This document shows positions 54,309 to 62,285 of a stretch of 64,000 bases of DNA, in pieces. The notes beneath the pieces were generated by a model. It was not told where the DNA came from and ran no database searches. It saw nothing but the letters and a program-made list of their open reading frames with translations. The position numbers and the translations under genes were made by a program. The stretch lies in NCBI GenBank assembly GCA_905203765.1, contig CAJKXC010000001.1:1-64000 (forward strand), read 5' to 3'. The stretch comes from an uncultured Bacteroides sp. GTDB taxonomy: Bacteria; Bacteroidota; Bacteroidia; Bacteroidales; Bacteroidaceae. Position 1 is the first letter of the stretch; each line of letters starts with the position of its first letter.

Positions 54309-56309
54309 TCAGACTTTCTGCATCGGTATGCAGAAAAGGAAGCGGGTTCCCTGGGTATATTCCTTATCAATAATGAGGTAACCACCCAACTTCTTGGCAA
54401 TAATGCGCGAAACGGACAGCCCGAGTCCTGTGCCCTGGCTAAAGTCGTTCAGCTTGACAAAGCGTTCGAAAACGTGTTCCTGCTCGGAAACGGGGATGCC
54501 TATTCCGGTATCTGTAACGGTAAAGAGCAACTGCTTCTCCTTCTCTTTCACCTCATAGGCAAGCGTGACGGAGCCTTCTTTGGTGAACTTCGACGCATTG
54601 TTCAGCAGATTCTCAAGCACCTGGACGATATAGCTATGATTGCTGTTGACAACCAGTTCCTCACAGCCCGGTTTGAAGAGTACTTTTACATCCGGGGAGA
54701 ACAATGCCTCGGTCAGTTCTATCGAGGACTGGCAACAAGCGTTGATATCCACTGCATAATAGTTGATCTCGATATTGCTCTCCAATGCGGAGATTTCAAG
54801 GATATCGCCCACCAGTTTCAGCAACAGTTTACTGTTGCTCTCTATCAGCCCTACATATTGCTGGAGTTCTTCATTATCCTGCAACATATCTACCAGCACA
54901 CCGGAGAATCCGACGATGGAGTTGAGCGGAGTACGAATCTCGTGGGACATATTCTGAATGAACACTGTTTTCATCCAGTTACTCTGTTCCGCCACTTCCT
55001 TGGCTTTGTTCAGTTCTTCTTTCGCTTCAATGAGGATGCGGTTCTTTTCGTCCAGTTTGTCTTTCGACCGCTGCAGTTTTTCGTTGAGCGTCCGCTGCTT
55101 CAACCAGAAGAAGAAGACAAGGAACAGGATTCCTACAACAGAGAAGAGGATAATCCGGGTATTCTGGAGCTGCTCTTCCTGGGAAATCTTCTCCAACCGA
55201 ATCTTTTCGGCATTGAGCTGTTGCAGGTTCAGCATCGTGGCAAACTCGCTGGTCGTGATTTCTTCGTTCTTCTCTTTCTCTTTCTTTTGTTCCTCCAGAT
55301 ATCCGCGATACAACGCAGCCGCCTCTTCCTTACGGCCCATTTCCCAAAGAATATCCGCCTTCTTCTTCCTTAGTCCCACCAAAGTGGTCAGGCTATTGGT
55401 TTTCGTCAGCGCCTCCTCCTGCTTCTCCAGCAGTGCAAGAGCTTCGGCATAGTTGCCCACTTTCCAGTAATATTCCAGTTCCACGTCATAGAGATAATGC
55501 AGATGCCGCCTCAATGACGGATCGTTTGCAAACATCTGCCTGCACTCTTCCAATGCCTGATAGGCAGCTATCGCATTATCCTGCGCCAGATAGAGCGAAA
55601 CGTACACCATCTTTGCCGTCACCTCGTGATAGGAAGATTTAGAGGCATCAAGCGCTTTTTTCAGCAGTGCAGGCGCTTTCTCCGGTTCGCCCAAGTCGAT
55701 AAGAATTTTTGCAGCATCGCTGTACTGGAAAGTTATATGGTACCTTGTGACACCTCTCTCGAAGAGCTGTATCTCCTTCAACATAAACTCCAGGGATTTT
55801 CTCGGCAACCCTTTCGCAGAATAAATATTGGTCAATGCAGAATAGCATTCGGCAATACTCGCCAAGTTACCCTCCTCTTCAGCCTCCTTCAGCATCTTCT
55901 CGGCCTCGAGAAGGGCTATATTATATTCTCCCTGCATGAGGTAATAATTGACCAACCTGGCAGACCATGCCCAATAGTAAAGTTCGGGGTTCTTGATACG
56001 CCGGGCATAGCGCTTCAAGCGATTCACCCCGGCTATGACGCTGTCCGTGCGGTTCTCGCCCTGCCCGTAATAATAATAATCCAACTTCGCGCCCAAAGCA
56101 AATTTAGTCATCACAGTGTCATTAGCCTTGGCAGCCAAATCCAGCAATGTATCCGATGCTGCCAACACACTGGGGTCAGTGGGGTCATTAAAGTTTCTGT
56201 TGTAATAATCGCGCGCAATTTTAATCAGGGTAGAATCTACCGTTTGCGCATAGATAGTACCTAAAACCAGATGTAAAAAGAGACAGACAAGAAACGTTTT
56301 TTTCAGCAT
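54309..56309 (-). CDS. TPR sensor histidine kinase
   Basis: 666 residues. Signal peptide, then tetratricopeptide-like repeats to about 340, a membrane helix (IILFSVVGILFLVFFFWL), coiled coil, HisKA with His456 in MSHEIRTPLNSIVGFSG, and HATPase motifs NNASKFT, DTGIGI and GTGLGLS. There is no receiver domain or DNA-binding part and no response regulator gene in the window, so the partner is elsewhere. It shares the periplasmic TPR sensor design of the two TPR-HTH regulators (8817-10406, 42932-44602). Confidence 0.92.
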   Translation of the reverse strand: MLKKTFLVCLFLHLVLGTIYAQTVDSTLIKIARDYYNRNFNDPTDPSVLAASDTLLDLAAKANDTVMTKFALGAKLDYYYYGQGENRTDSVIAGVNRLKRYARRIKNPELYYWAWSARLVNYYLMQGEYNIALLEAEKMLKEAEEEGNLASIAECYSALTNIYSAKGLPRKSLEFMLKEIQLFERGVTRYHITFQYSDAAKILIDLGEPEKAPALLKKALDASKSSYHEVTAKMVYVSLYLAQDNAIAAYQALEECRQMFANDPSLRRHLHYLYDVELEYYWKVGNYAEALALLEKQEEALTKTNSLTTLVGLRKKKADILWEMGRKEEAAALYRGYLEEQKKEKEKNEEITTSEFATMLNLQQLNAEKIRLEKISQEEQLQNTRIILFSVVGILFLVFFFWLKQRTLNEKLQRSKDKLDEKNRILIEAKEELNKAKEVAEQSNWMKTVFIQNMSHEIRTPLNSIVGFSGVLVDMLQDNEELQQYVGLIESNSKLLLKLVGDILEISALESNIEINYYAVDINACCQSSIELTEALFSPDVKVLFKPGCEELVVNSNHSYIVQVLENLLNNASKFTKEGSVTLAYEVKEKEKQLLFTVTDTGIGIPVSEQEHVFERFVKLNDFSQGTGLGLSVSRIIAKKLGGYLIIDKEYTQGTRFLFCIPMQKV

Positions 56310-56696
56310 AGAGACTTTATTCGTTGTACGTTATAGACTGATAAATATATATTTTATCTCCGAAAAAGAAGAGTGTTCCCCCTTACAGAGTGGTACAATT
56401 GACGTTTTTTACCTTTTTATTATATTAAATAAGTTTAAAGCAGGCGCATCAGAGTGAACAAACAAACTTTTTCGATTTCGCAGCATTCGGAGTTAGCTCA
56501 TGCAAGGGGAAGAGTTCGTTTATTATCAATTAATTACAATTAAAGCCGTGCATCCTTCCGGCACCAAAGCTCCAAGGCAAGGCGGAATTTGTATACATAT
56601 CAGTAATATTGCCCCAATAAATGCAATAATCCGCCTATTTATCATGCTAAATAGAAAGATATTCCTACTTTTGCACGAAAATCAACGCGTCATTTT
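56310..56696. other. 387-bp divergent gap, promoters only
   Basis: AT-rich gap between the histidine kinase and the SpmA/B gene. A TACTTTTG -7 element at 56666-56673 faces the SpmA/B gene, 23 bp before its ATG. I see no clear promoter for the kinase. A possible 68-codon frame at 56500-56706 has no support, and the TTAGCTCATG stretch near 56500 cannot be folded as a tRNA. Confidence 0.6.
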
Positions 56697-57929
56697 ATGG
56701 TTTTAAATTACATTTGGGTAGCATTCTTCGTTATAGCTTTCATTGTGGCACTCATCCAACTCCTGTTCATGGGCAACACTGAAATCTTCACGGAGCTTGT
56801 CAACTCCACATTTACTTCCTCGAAAACAGCATTCGAAATATCTTTGGGACTGACGGGAATACTCGCCCTATGGCTGGGCATCATGAAGATTGGTGAGAAG
56901 AGCGGCATGATTAATGCCCTGTCCCGCTGGCTGAGTCCTGTGTTCTGCCGCCTCTTTCCCGAAATACCGAAAGGGCACCCGGCTATGGGCTCCATCTTTA
57001 TGAACCTCTCCGCCAATATGCTGGGGCTGGACAATGCAGCCACACCGATGGGTCTGAAAGCCATGAAGGAACTGCAAGAACTGAACCCGCAGAAGGATAC
57101 CGCCACCAATCCGATGGTGATGTTTCTGGTGCTCAATACTTCCGGGCTGATACTGATCCCCATCAGCATCATGATGTACCGTGCACAACTGGGAGCGGCA
57201 CAGCCTACCGACATCTTTATTCCGATACTTATCACCACCGCCATCTCCACCGTGGTAGGTGTCATTGCCGTCAGCATTGCCCAGCGCATCAATTTGCTGA
57301 ACAAACCTATTCTGATTCTTATCGGCTGCATCAGCCTCTTCTTCGCCGCCCTCATCTATCTGTTTACACGGATAAGCCGCGAAGAAATGGGCACCTACTC
57401 CACGCTGATTGCCAACGTGATACTCTTTTCCATCATCCTGCTGTTTATTCTGTGGGGGCTATGGAAGAAGATTAATGTCTACGACGCTTTTATTGAAGGA
57501 GCCAAAGAGGGCTTCACCACGGCTGTGCGCATCATCCCCTACCTGGTTGCTTTTCTCGTTGGAATCGCGGTTTTCCGTACTTCCGGTGCGATGGATTTGC
57601 TGGTAAACGGCATCGGGCATGTAGTCGGCTTCTTCGGAGTCGATACCAGCTTTGTAGGCGCTTTGCCCACTGCATTGATGAAGTCGTTGAGCGGTAGCGG
57701 TGCCAACGGACTGATGATTGACACCATGAAGGAATACGGAGTGGACTCCTTCGTGGGTCGTATGAGTTGTGTAGCCCGCGGCGCTTCGGACACTACGTTC
57801 TACATCCTTGCCGTCTATTTCGGCAGTGTAGGCATCACCAAGACGCGCAATGCCGTCACCTGCGGGCTGATAGCCGACCTTGCCGGTATCATTGCCGCTA
57901 TCATTATCAGTTATATATTCTTCTTTTAA
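56697..57929 (+). CDS. SpmA-SpmB-like nucleoside recognition (Gate) domain protein
   Basis: 410 residues, about ten membrane helices. Two Gate domains follow each other: SpmA-like (SLGLTGILALWLGIMKIGEKSG, NMLGLDNAATPMGLKAM) and SpmB-like (LVAFLVGIAVFRTSGAMDLL, ARGASDTTFYILAVYFGSVG), which are separate genes in spore formers but fused in Bacteroidetes. Substrate unknown. ybeY begins 19 bp after its stop. Confidence 0.9.
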   Translation: MVLNYIWVAFFVIAFIVALIQLLFMGNTEIFTELVNSTFTSSKTAFEISLGLTGILALWLGIMKIGEKSGMINALSRWLSPVFCRLFPEIPKGHPAMGSIFMNLSANMLGLDNAATPMGLKAMKELQELNPQKDTATNPMVMFLVLNTSGLILIPISIMMYRAQLGAAQPTDIFIPILITTAISTVVGVIAVSIAQRINLLNKPILILIGCISLFFAALIYLFTRISREEMGTYSTLIANVILFSIILLFILWGLWKKINVYDAFIEGAKEGFTTAVRIIPYLVAFLVGIAVFRTSGAMDLLVNGIGHVVGFFGVDTSFVGALPTALMKSLSGSGANGLMIDTMKEYGVDSFVGRMSCVARGASDTTFYILAVYFGSVGITKTRNAVTCGLIADLAGIIAAIIISYIFFF

Positions 57930-57948
57930 TTCTTAACCCCTACTCGAT

Positions 57949-58365
57949 ATGGTTTCTTATCAAACGGACGGCGTAGAAATGCCCGCCATCAGCAAACGTG
58001 AAACAACAGAATGGATTAAATCCGTTGCTGCCACTTACGAGAAAAGAGTCGGTGAAATCGCCTATATCTTCTGCTCGGACGAGAAGATACTCGAAGTAAA
58101 CCGCCAGTATCTGCAACACGATTACTACACCGACATCATCACCTTCGACTACTGCGAAGGCAACCGCCTCAGCGGCGATCTCTTCATCAGTCTCGATACC
58201 GTGCGCACCAATGCCGAGCAGTTTGGCAGCGATTGTGATACGGAACTGCACCGCGTCATCATCCACGGCATCCTGCACCTGTGCGGCATCAACGACAAGG
58301 GGCCGGGAGAACGGGAGATTATGGAAGAGGCGGAAAACAAGGCACTGGCAATGCGAAAATCCTGA
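57949..58365 (+). CDS. ybeY: Endoribonuclease YbeY
   Basis: Zinc-dependent RNase for 16S rRNA 3' maturation and ribosome quality control, 138 residues. Motif HGILHLCGINDKG gives two His ligands; the third position, His in proteobacteria, is Asp in GIND, as I recall is common in Bacteroidetes. The preceding strand GDLFISLDTV is in place. Co-transcribed with the SpmA/B gene. Confidence 0.92.
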   Translation: MVSYQTDGVEMPAISKRETTEWIKSVAATYEKRVGEIAYIFCSDEKILEVNRQYLQHDYYTDIITFDYCEGNRLSGDLFISLDTVRTNAEQFGSDCDTELHRVIIHGILHLCGINDKGPGEREIMEEAENKALAMRKS

Positions 58366-58705
58366 AATAGTCCGTCGGAAATCCCCTTTTGCCTTATTGT
58401 TTTTGTCGCTTTGCACGATTCTTTTCTTCGTCCCCCAATTGCGAAACGAAATAAAGGATGAAGCATATCCGCATTATGTGCCATGCTTTCGGATATAAAC
58501 TATGGAGTAAACCGGTATTTTACAACAATTAACCCTTACGCCACAAAGCGCCTTATGGACTACGAATAAGCAAGTTAACAGGTGAAAACACTAAAGGGCG
58601 CATAAGGAGTAAATAATCCTTATACACCCTTTCAAATCCTTATACATCCACAACCATCAGTAAATGAATTAATTGCATAGACGGGTGTAGGGTGTAGTAG
58701 AAAAG
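58366..58705. other. 340-bp gap between convergent ybeY and the small lipoprotein
   Basis: No gene seen. It contains two copies of ATCCTTATACA about 21 bp apart (near 58616-58648) and two GCGCC(T)TATG/GCGCATAAGG-type words that can pair loosely. Becomes AT-rich to the right, where the C10 protease patch starts. Confidence 0.5.
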
Positions 58706-59242
58706 CTATTTTTTCAGTGTGGCGATGACAAGCGGAGCGTACGAGTTAGAAATTTCTACAATCTGTCCCTCTACATCATCTACTGTGATACGGATAAGTT
58801 TAGCACTGCCATAACCATCATCATACTTCCAATAAGAAATGATAGAATGCTCTTTCTCGTCCCCAAAAATATAGGGACAAACGAGAGTACGCGTCAGCAC
58901 TTCAGGCTTTTTGTCACATTTATACCCATCCCACAGCATATCAAAGATTTCCAAAACGCTATGCCCATCCATGCTACTTACATAGATATAGCGGGGAGCT
59001 GTAAAATCATCCTTAGCATCAGGCTTCACTAATTTATAAGAATAATCCTTCTCCCTCAACATCCTTCTTTCAGAAGGATCTGAATAGGTTCCTATTCCTT
59101 CAATCAAATCATTGCCATGCTCATCAGCAAATGCCAAGTAGTAACCATAGCCGATAGGGGGATAAGAGTCTTCCTTGCTTTCGCAGCCAATAAAAATAAA
59201 AGGTAATAAGACACTTAATAAATAAGAATAAAATGTTCTCAT
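58706..59242 (-). CDS. Small lipoprotein of unknown function behind the C10 protease
   Basis: 178 residues. Signal MRTFYSYLLSVLLPFIFIGC with Cys20. I do not recognise the family. The mature part is rich in Tyr, Asp and Lys with likely beta strands (ISYWKYDDGYGSAKLIRITVD near 140-160). It starts 7 bp after the C10 protease stop, so it is translated from the same mRNA. In Bacteroides C10 protease operons the partner gene often encodes an inhibitor; that would be a reasonable guess here but the sequence does not prove it. AT-rich like the protease gene. Confidence 0.75.
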   Translation of the reverse strand: MRTFYSYLLSVLLPFIFIGCESKEDSYPPIGYGYYLAFADEHGNDLIEGIGTYSDPSERRMLREKDYSYKLVKPDAKDDFTAPRYIYVSSMDGHSVLEIFDMLWDGYKCDKKPEVLTRTLVCPYIFGDEKEHSIISYWKYDDGYGSAKLIRITVDDVEGQIVEISNSYAPLVIATLKK

Positions 59243-59248
59243 AATACA

Positions 59249-60676
59249 CTAGTTTTGAGGTGTAACATACAAGTTCTCCCTATTATATTGATAATTTCTA
59301 TCTTCCGTAGCGTTAACATCGTTACTAGCAAACCAAGCATTACCTTGTCCATTCCATCCCCAATTCATATAAAGGTAATAGCGACCACTACCAGAAGAAC
59401 TTTGTGGAGCCCAGTAAGCAGGTAAGCCACAACTTGAATAACTCGGATTTGTAGAACGGTTTATAAGATATTCAACAAAATAGCTAACAGTATTAGTATA
59501 ATAATCAACTCCCTCGCATACCCACGCATGTCCTTTCCATGTAAACCACAAAAATTCTTTTCGATCTCCTGTCATAAACACAGGACGATGTCTATCAAAA
59601 ATTTCTCTTACAACATCATCAATATCATGATCCTTTTTAGTCACAGTATATCCCATAGATTTAAAACCTTTTTCCGTATCACCCATACTTGCACCTGACC
59701 CATCTGTTCCATAGTCCATATGCACGGCTTTACCGACATCTGCAATTAAAGTTTGAGAAGCTAATGTTGCATAATTATTAGCCATATTACCCCAATCATA
59801 AGTTTGAGGCCATTCATAATACTTCATAATTTGAGCCATAGCAATGGCAACACAACCCGCAAGAGAGTTATTCGGACATAAAGCATTATAATTGTTCTCT
59901 TGATCCCATGTTGTATTGATAAGAGGACCAACAATTCCTTGAACAGGACTTTTATAACCTACAATTGTAAATTCAAGTGGAGAGCCATAAAGTTCGGCTT
60001 TTTGCACATAGCTGTCATACTCTGATTGAGAAAGAAAAGAACGAGCAGAAGTCAGAGGACCAAAAGAATATCCCGGACACAAGGTATATAATTCACTCAT
60101 TCGCTGACGGAACAATGTCCCATCCCGATAATTATCATCTGTAGCATTAAGGGGAGTAATATTAACTGTGGGCGTTTCATAAGAAATCCACATCCTTCGG
60201 AACTCAGCTAGTGTTTCCTCATCTTGAGAACTACTTTCTTCAATGCATTGTTTTGTCTCATCTGCCCAAATAGAAAACCCAGTTTCCATAGCTTCCCCCA
60301 TATCTATTGAATTAGTTTCAGAATAGGCCAAAATCGGATAGTAATTCTTGGTAGCACTTACAATCACAAAACCACCGCCTTCATAGTTAATCACATACAT
60401 GGATGGCATTTTATCTTCACCATATACCGTCTTAATAGACTCTATATTTTTAGAACTATCAAATGCTGGGACTCCTCTTGTCTCTGCATCCGACGCTTGT
60501 ACATTTTGAGCCATAAATAAACTCGCTACTTCAGAGGCTCGGCTAATTGATACGAAATCTTGATTATCCAAGACATTAGTACAATTTTCATCTTCATGAA
60601 CCAAAACGGGCTCTAAGTTACTCTCACTACATGCACTCATTAGTGCAATCAAAACAAAAAATAATAGTTTCCTCAT
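59249..60676 (-). CDS. C10 family cysteine protease (streptopain-like) lipoprotein
   Basis: 475 residues. Lipobox Cys16 (LIALMSAC), so a surface or periplasmic lipoprotein. N-terminal pro/Spi-like domain (about 40-180; SIKTVYGEDKMPSMYVINYEGGGFVIVSA split at MPSMYVINYEGGGFVIVSA), then the papain-like catalytic domain: Cys275 in LAGCVAIAMAQIMKYYEWP, His383 in KGHAWVCEGVDYY and the NWGWNGQGNAWF strand. The dyad is complete, so it should be active once the propeptide is removed. Relatives are SpeB, interpain A and the Bacteroides bfp/btp proteases. Base composition is clearly lower in GC than its neighbours (59761-59820: 19 of 60; 61741-61800: 31 of 60). Confidence 0.92.
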   Translation of the reverse strand: MRKLLFFVLIALMSACSESNLEPVLVHEDENCTNVLDNQDFVSISRASEVASLFMAQNVQASDAETRGVPAFDSSKNIESIKTVYGEDKMPSMYVINYEGGGFVIVSATKNYYPILAYSETNSIDMGEAMETGFSIWADETKQCIEESSSQDEETLAEFRRMWISYETPTVNITPLNATDDNYRDGTLFRQRMSELYTLCPGYSFGPLTSARSFLSQSEYDSYVQKAELYGSPLEFTIVGYKSPVQGIVGPLINTTWDQENNYNALCPNNSLAGCVAIAMAQIMKYYEWPQTYDWGNMANNYATLASQTLIADVGKAVHMDYGTDGSGASMGDTEKGFKSMGYTVTKKDHDIDDVVREIFDRHRPVFMTGDRKEFLWFTWKGHAWVCEGVDYYTNTVSYFVEYLINRSTNPSYSSCGLPAYWAPQSSSGSGRYYLYMNWGWNGQGNAWFASNDVNATEDRNYQYNRENLYVTPQN

Positions 60677-60755
60677 GTTTCACATTATTAGAGGTTAATA
60701 TGCAATTATGTAAATAATAGCAACTTAAATACTAGAGTTGCTCTGTAAAACCTCT

Positions 60756-60789
60756 CTGACGCGATAAGAATACAAAGTTAACGCGTCAG
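60756..60789 (-). promoter_or_regulatory. C10 protease promoter with 8-bp inverted repeat
   Basis: TAACTTTG (-7, minus strand, 60773-60780) lies between CTGACGCG (60756-60763) and CGCGTCAG (60782-60789), a perfect 8-bp inverted repeat with 18 bp between: a possible operator. The 97-bp leader has a further AGCAACT/AGTTGCT pair. Confidence 0.55.
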
Positions 60790-60867
60790 GAATAAATGCT
60801 TGGTGGAACAGGTGCAGATGTCATTCTTACAATTTTAAGGTTAATAGATATACAATGAAAAGAAATT

Positions 60868-60894
60868 CAAAGCAGGTCTTTATAACCTGCTTTG
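60868..60894 (-). terminator. Rho-independent terminator of galM
   Basis: Perfect 10-bp stem CAAAGCAGGT / ACCTGCTTTG with a 7-base loop; on the minus strand it is followed by a T-rich stretch AATTTCTTTTC. 16 bp after the galM stop. Confidence 0.85.
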
Positions 60895-60909
60895 AGATTA
60901 TAGCTGTTT

Positions 60910-62049
60910 CTACTTCTTCACCGAGAACCGATAGATGCAATGACTGTCGTACTTCTCCCCCGGTTTCAGCAGAGCCGAAGGCCATTCGGGTTTATTCGGG
61001 GAATCGGGGAACTTCTGGGTTTCCAGGCAGACGGAAGCGCGATAGTTATACACGATGCCTTTCTTTCCGGTCAATGTACCATCGAGGAAGTTACCGGCAT
61101 AGACTTGGATGCCCGGTTCGTTGGTATAAACATCGAGGACAATGCCTGTGACGGGAGATTCGAGAGTGGCACACGGACGGGTGATGTCTCCCCCGGTATT
61201 GAGTACCCAGTTGTGGTCGTAGCCCAAACCGTTCTTCAACTGTATAAAGTCATTATTGATGCGGGCACCGACGGCGGTAGGAGTACGGAAATCCATATCC
61301 GTGCCTTCTACGGTAGCAATCTCACCGGTAGTCATGAAGGTGCTGTCTACGGGGGTGTAGGCATCGGCATCGATGGTCAGCAGATAATCGCTGTTTGTCT
61401 TGGAAGGGTCACCGTCCAGGTTGAAGTAAGAGTGATTGGTCATGTTGACAACCGTAGTACGGTCGGTCTCGGCACTGTAACGGATGTCGATAGCATTATC
61501 GTCCGTCAGCGAGAAAGTGACTTTGCAGGTCAGATTACCGGGGAAACCCTCTTCTCCGTCTTTCGACAGATAGGTCAGTTCCAGGACTTGGTCGCTCAAC
61601 TGCCGACCGTTATACACCTGATACTGGAAACCTCTCGGTCCGCCATGCAGGCAGTGGCCGAAGTTATTCAGCGGCAGCTGGTAGTCCACTCCTTCTATTG
61701 TCATCTTGCCGTGGTTGATGCGATTGGCGTAGCGTCCGATGCTTGCGCCGAAATCGGAAGGATACTTGACGTAGTCCTGAATGGAATCGAAGCCCAACAC
61801 TACATCACGCATAACACCGTCTTTGTCCGGCACCATCACAGACACGATGCGTCCGCCGAAGTTCGTAATGCAGACTTCCATGCCATTCTTATTCTTTAGC
61901 ACAAACAAGTCCGTTTGCTTGCCATCCACTTCCATACGGAAGTTCGCAGGGTTCAGTCCCGAAGCCGTGGCTTCGCCTGCCTGCCTGCTGCCTGTGCAGG
62001 CTGATGCCAATAGCACCAGTCCTGCTAACAAAGTCATAATTCTGTTCAT
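60910..62049 (-). CDS. galM: Aldose 1-epimerase, exported
   Basis: 379 residues. The N-terminus (LLAGLVLLASAC) is a lipoprotein signal with a Cys at about 18, so this mutarotase is exported, unlike E. coli GalM. The galactose mutarotase core has the catalytic His region TNHSYFNL and the C-terminal Glu in CLETQKFPDSPN. It interconverts alpha and beta anomers of free sugars released outside the cytoplasm, in keeping with the neighbouring hydrolases. Confidence 0.94.
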   Translation of the reverse strand: MNRIMTLLAGLVLLASACTGSRQAGEATASGLNPANFRMEVDGKQTDLFVLKNKNGMEVCITNFGGRIVSVMVPDKDGVMRDVVLGFDSIQDYVKYPSDFGASIGRYANRINHGKMTIEGVDYQLPLNNFGHCLHGGPRGFQYQVYNGRQLSDQVLELTYLSKDGEEGFPGNLTCKVTFSLTDDNAIDIRYSAETDRTTVVNMTNHSYFNLDGDPSKTNSDYLLTIDADAYTPVDSTFMTTGEIATVEGTDMDFRTPTAVGARINNDFIQLKNGLGYDHNWVLNTGGDITRPCATLESPVTGIVLDVYTNEPGIQVYAGNFLDGTLTGKKGIVYNYRASVCLETQKFPDSPNKPEWPSALLKPGEKYDSHCIYRFSVKK

Positions 62050-62116
62050 TAGTATAATTATTGATTTGAGTTATTGTTTATGCTCATTTTTATTTACAGT
62101 GAAAAAGGGCGCTACT

Positions 62117-62204
62117 TTTAGCGTGCCGAGTCGCTGACTTTAGAGTGTCGAGTCAGCGACTTGACATCGTAAAGTCAGCGACTCGACGCACTAAAGTCAG
62201 CACC
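62117..62204. repeat. 22-bp tandem array D (four units, GTCAGCGAC words)
   Basis: Four units of exactly 22 bp at 62117, 62139, 62161 and 62183, built from GTC(A/G)-type words; GTCGCTGAC (62130-62138) and GTCAGCGAC (62152-62160) are exact inverted copies 22 bp apart. Lies between galM and the next minus-strand gene. Confidence 0.82.
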
Positions 62205-62208
62205 CCTT

Positions 62209-62224
62209 CTACAGATATCTGTAG
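62209..62224. repeat. Perfect 16-bp palindrome CTACAGATATCTGTAG
   Basis: Complete dyad with no spacer, 5 bp from the end of array D. Probable protein-binding site or cruciform. Confidence 0.8.
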
Positions 62225-62285
62225 CCGTGTTTTTCTGTTTTCGTAAAAATGAACATTCGGTTTTACTTTCAACGCTACTAAATCA

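Noticed and set aside
56490..56530. tRNA-like stretch GGAGTTAGCTCATG
   Set aside because: Only a D-arm-like word; no anticodon or T arm can be folded around it.
56500..56706. 68-codon frame upstream of the SpmA/B gene
   Set aside because: No start context, no recognisable domain, and it overlaps the promoter and start of the next gene.
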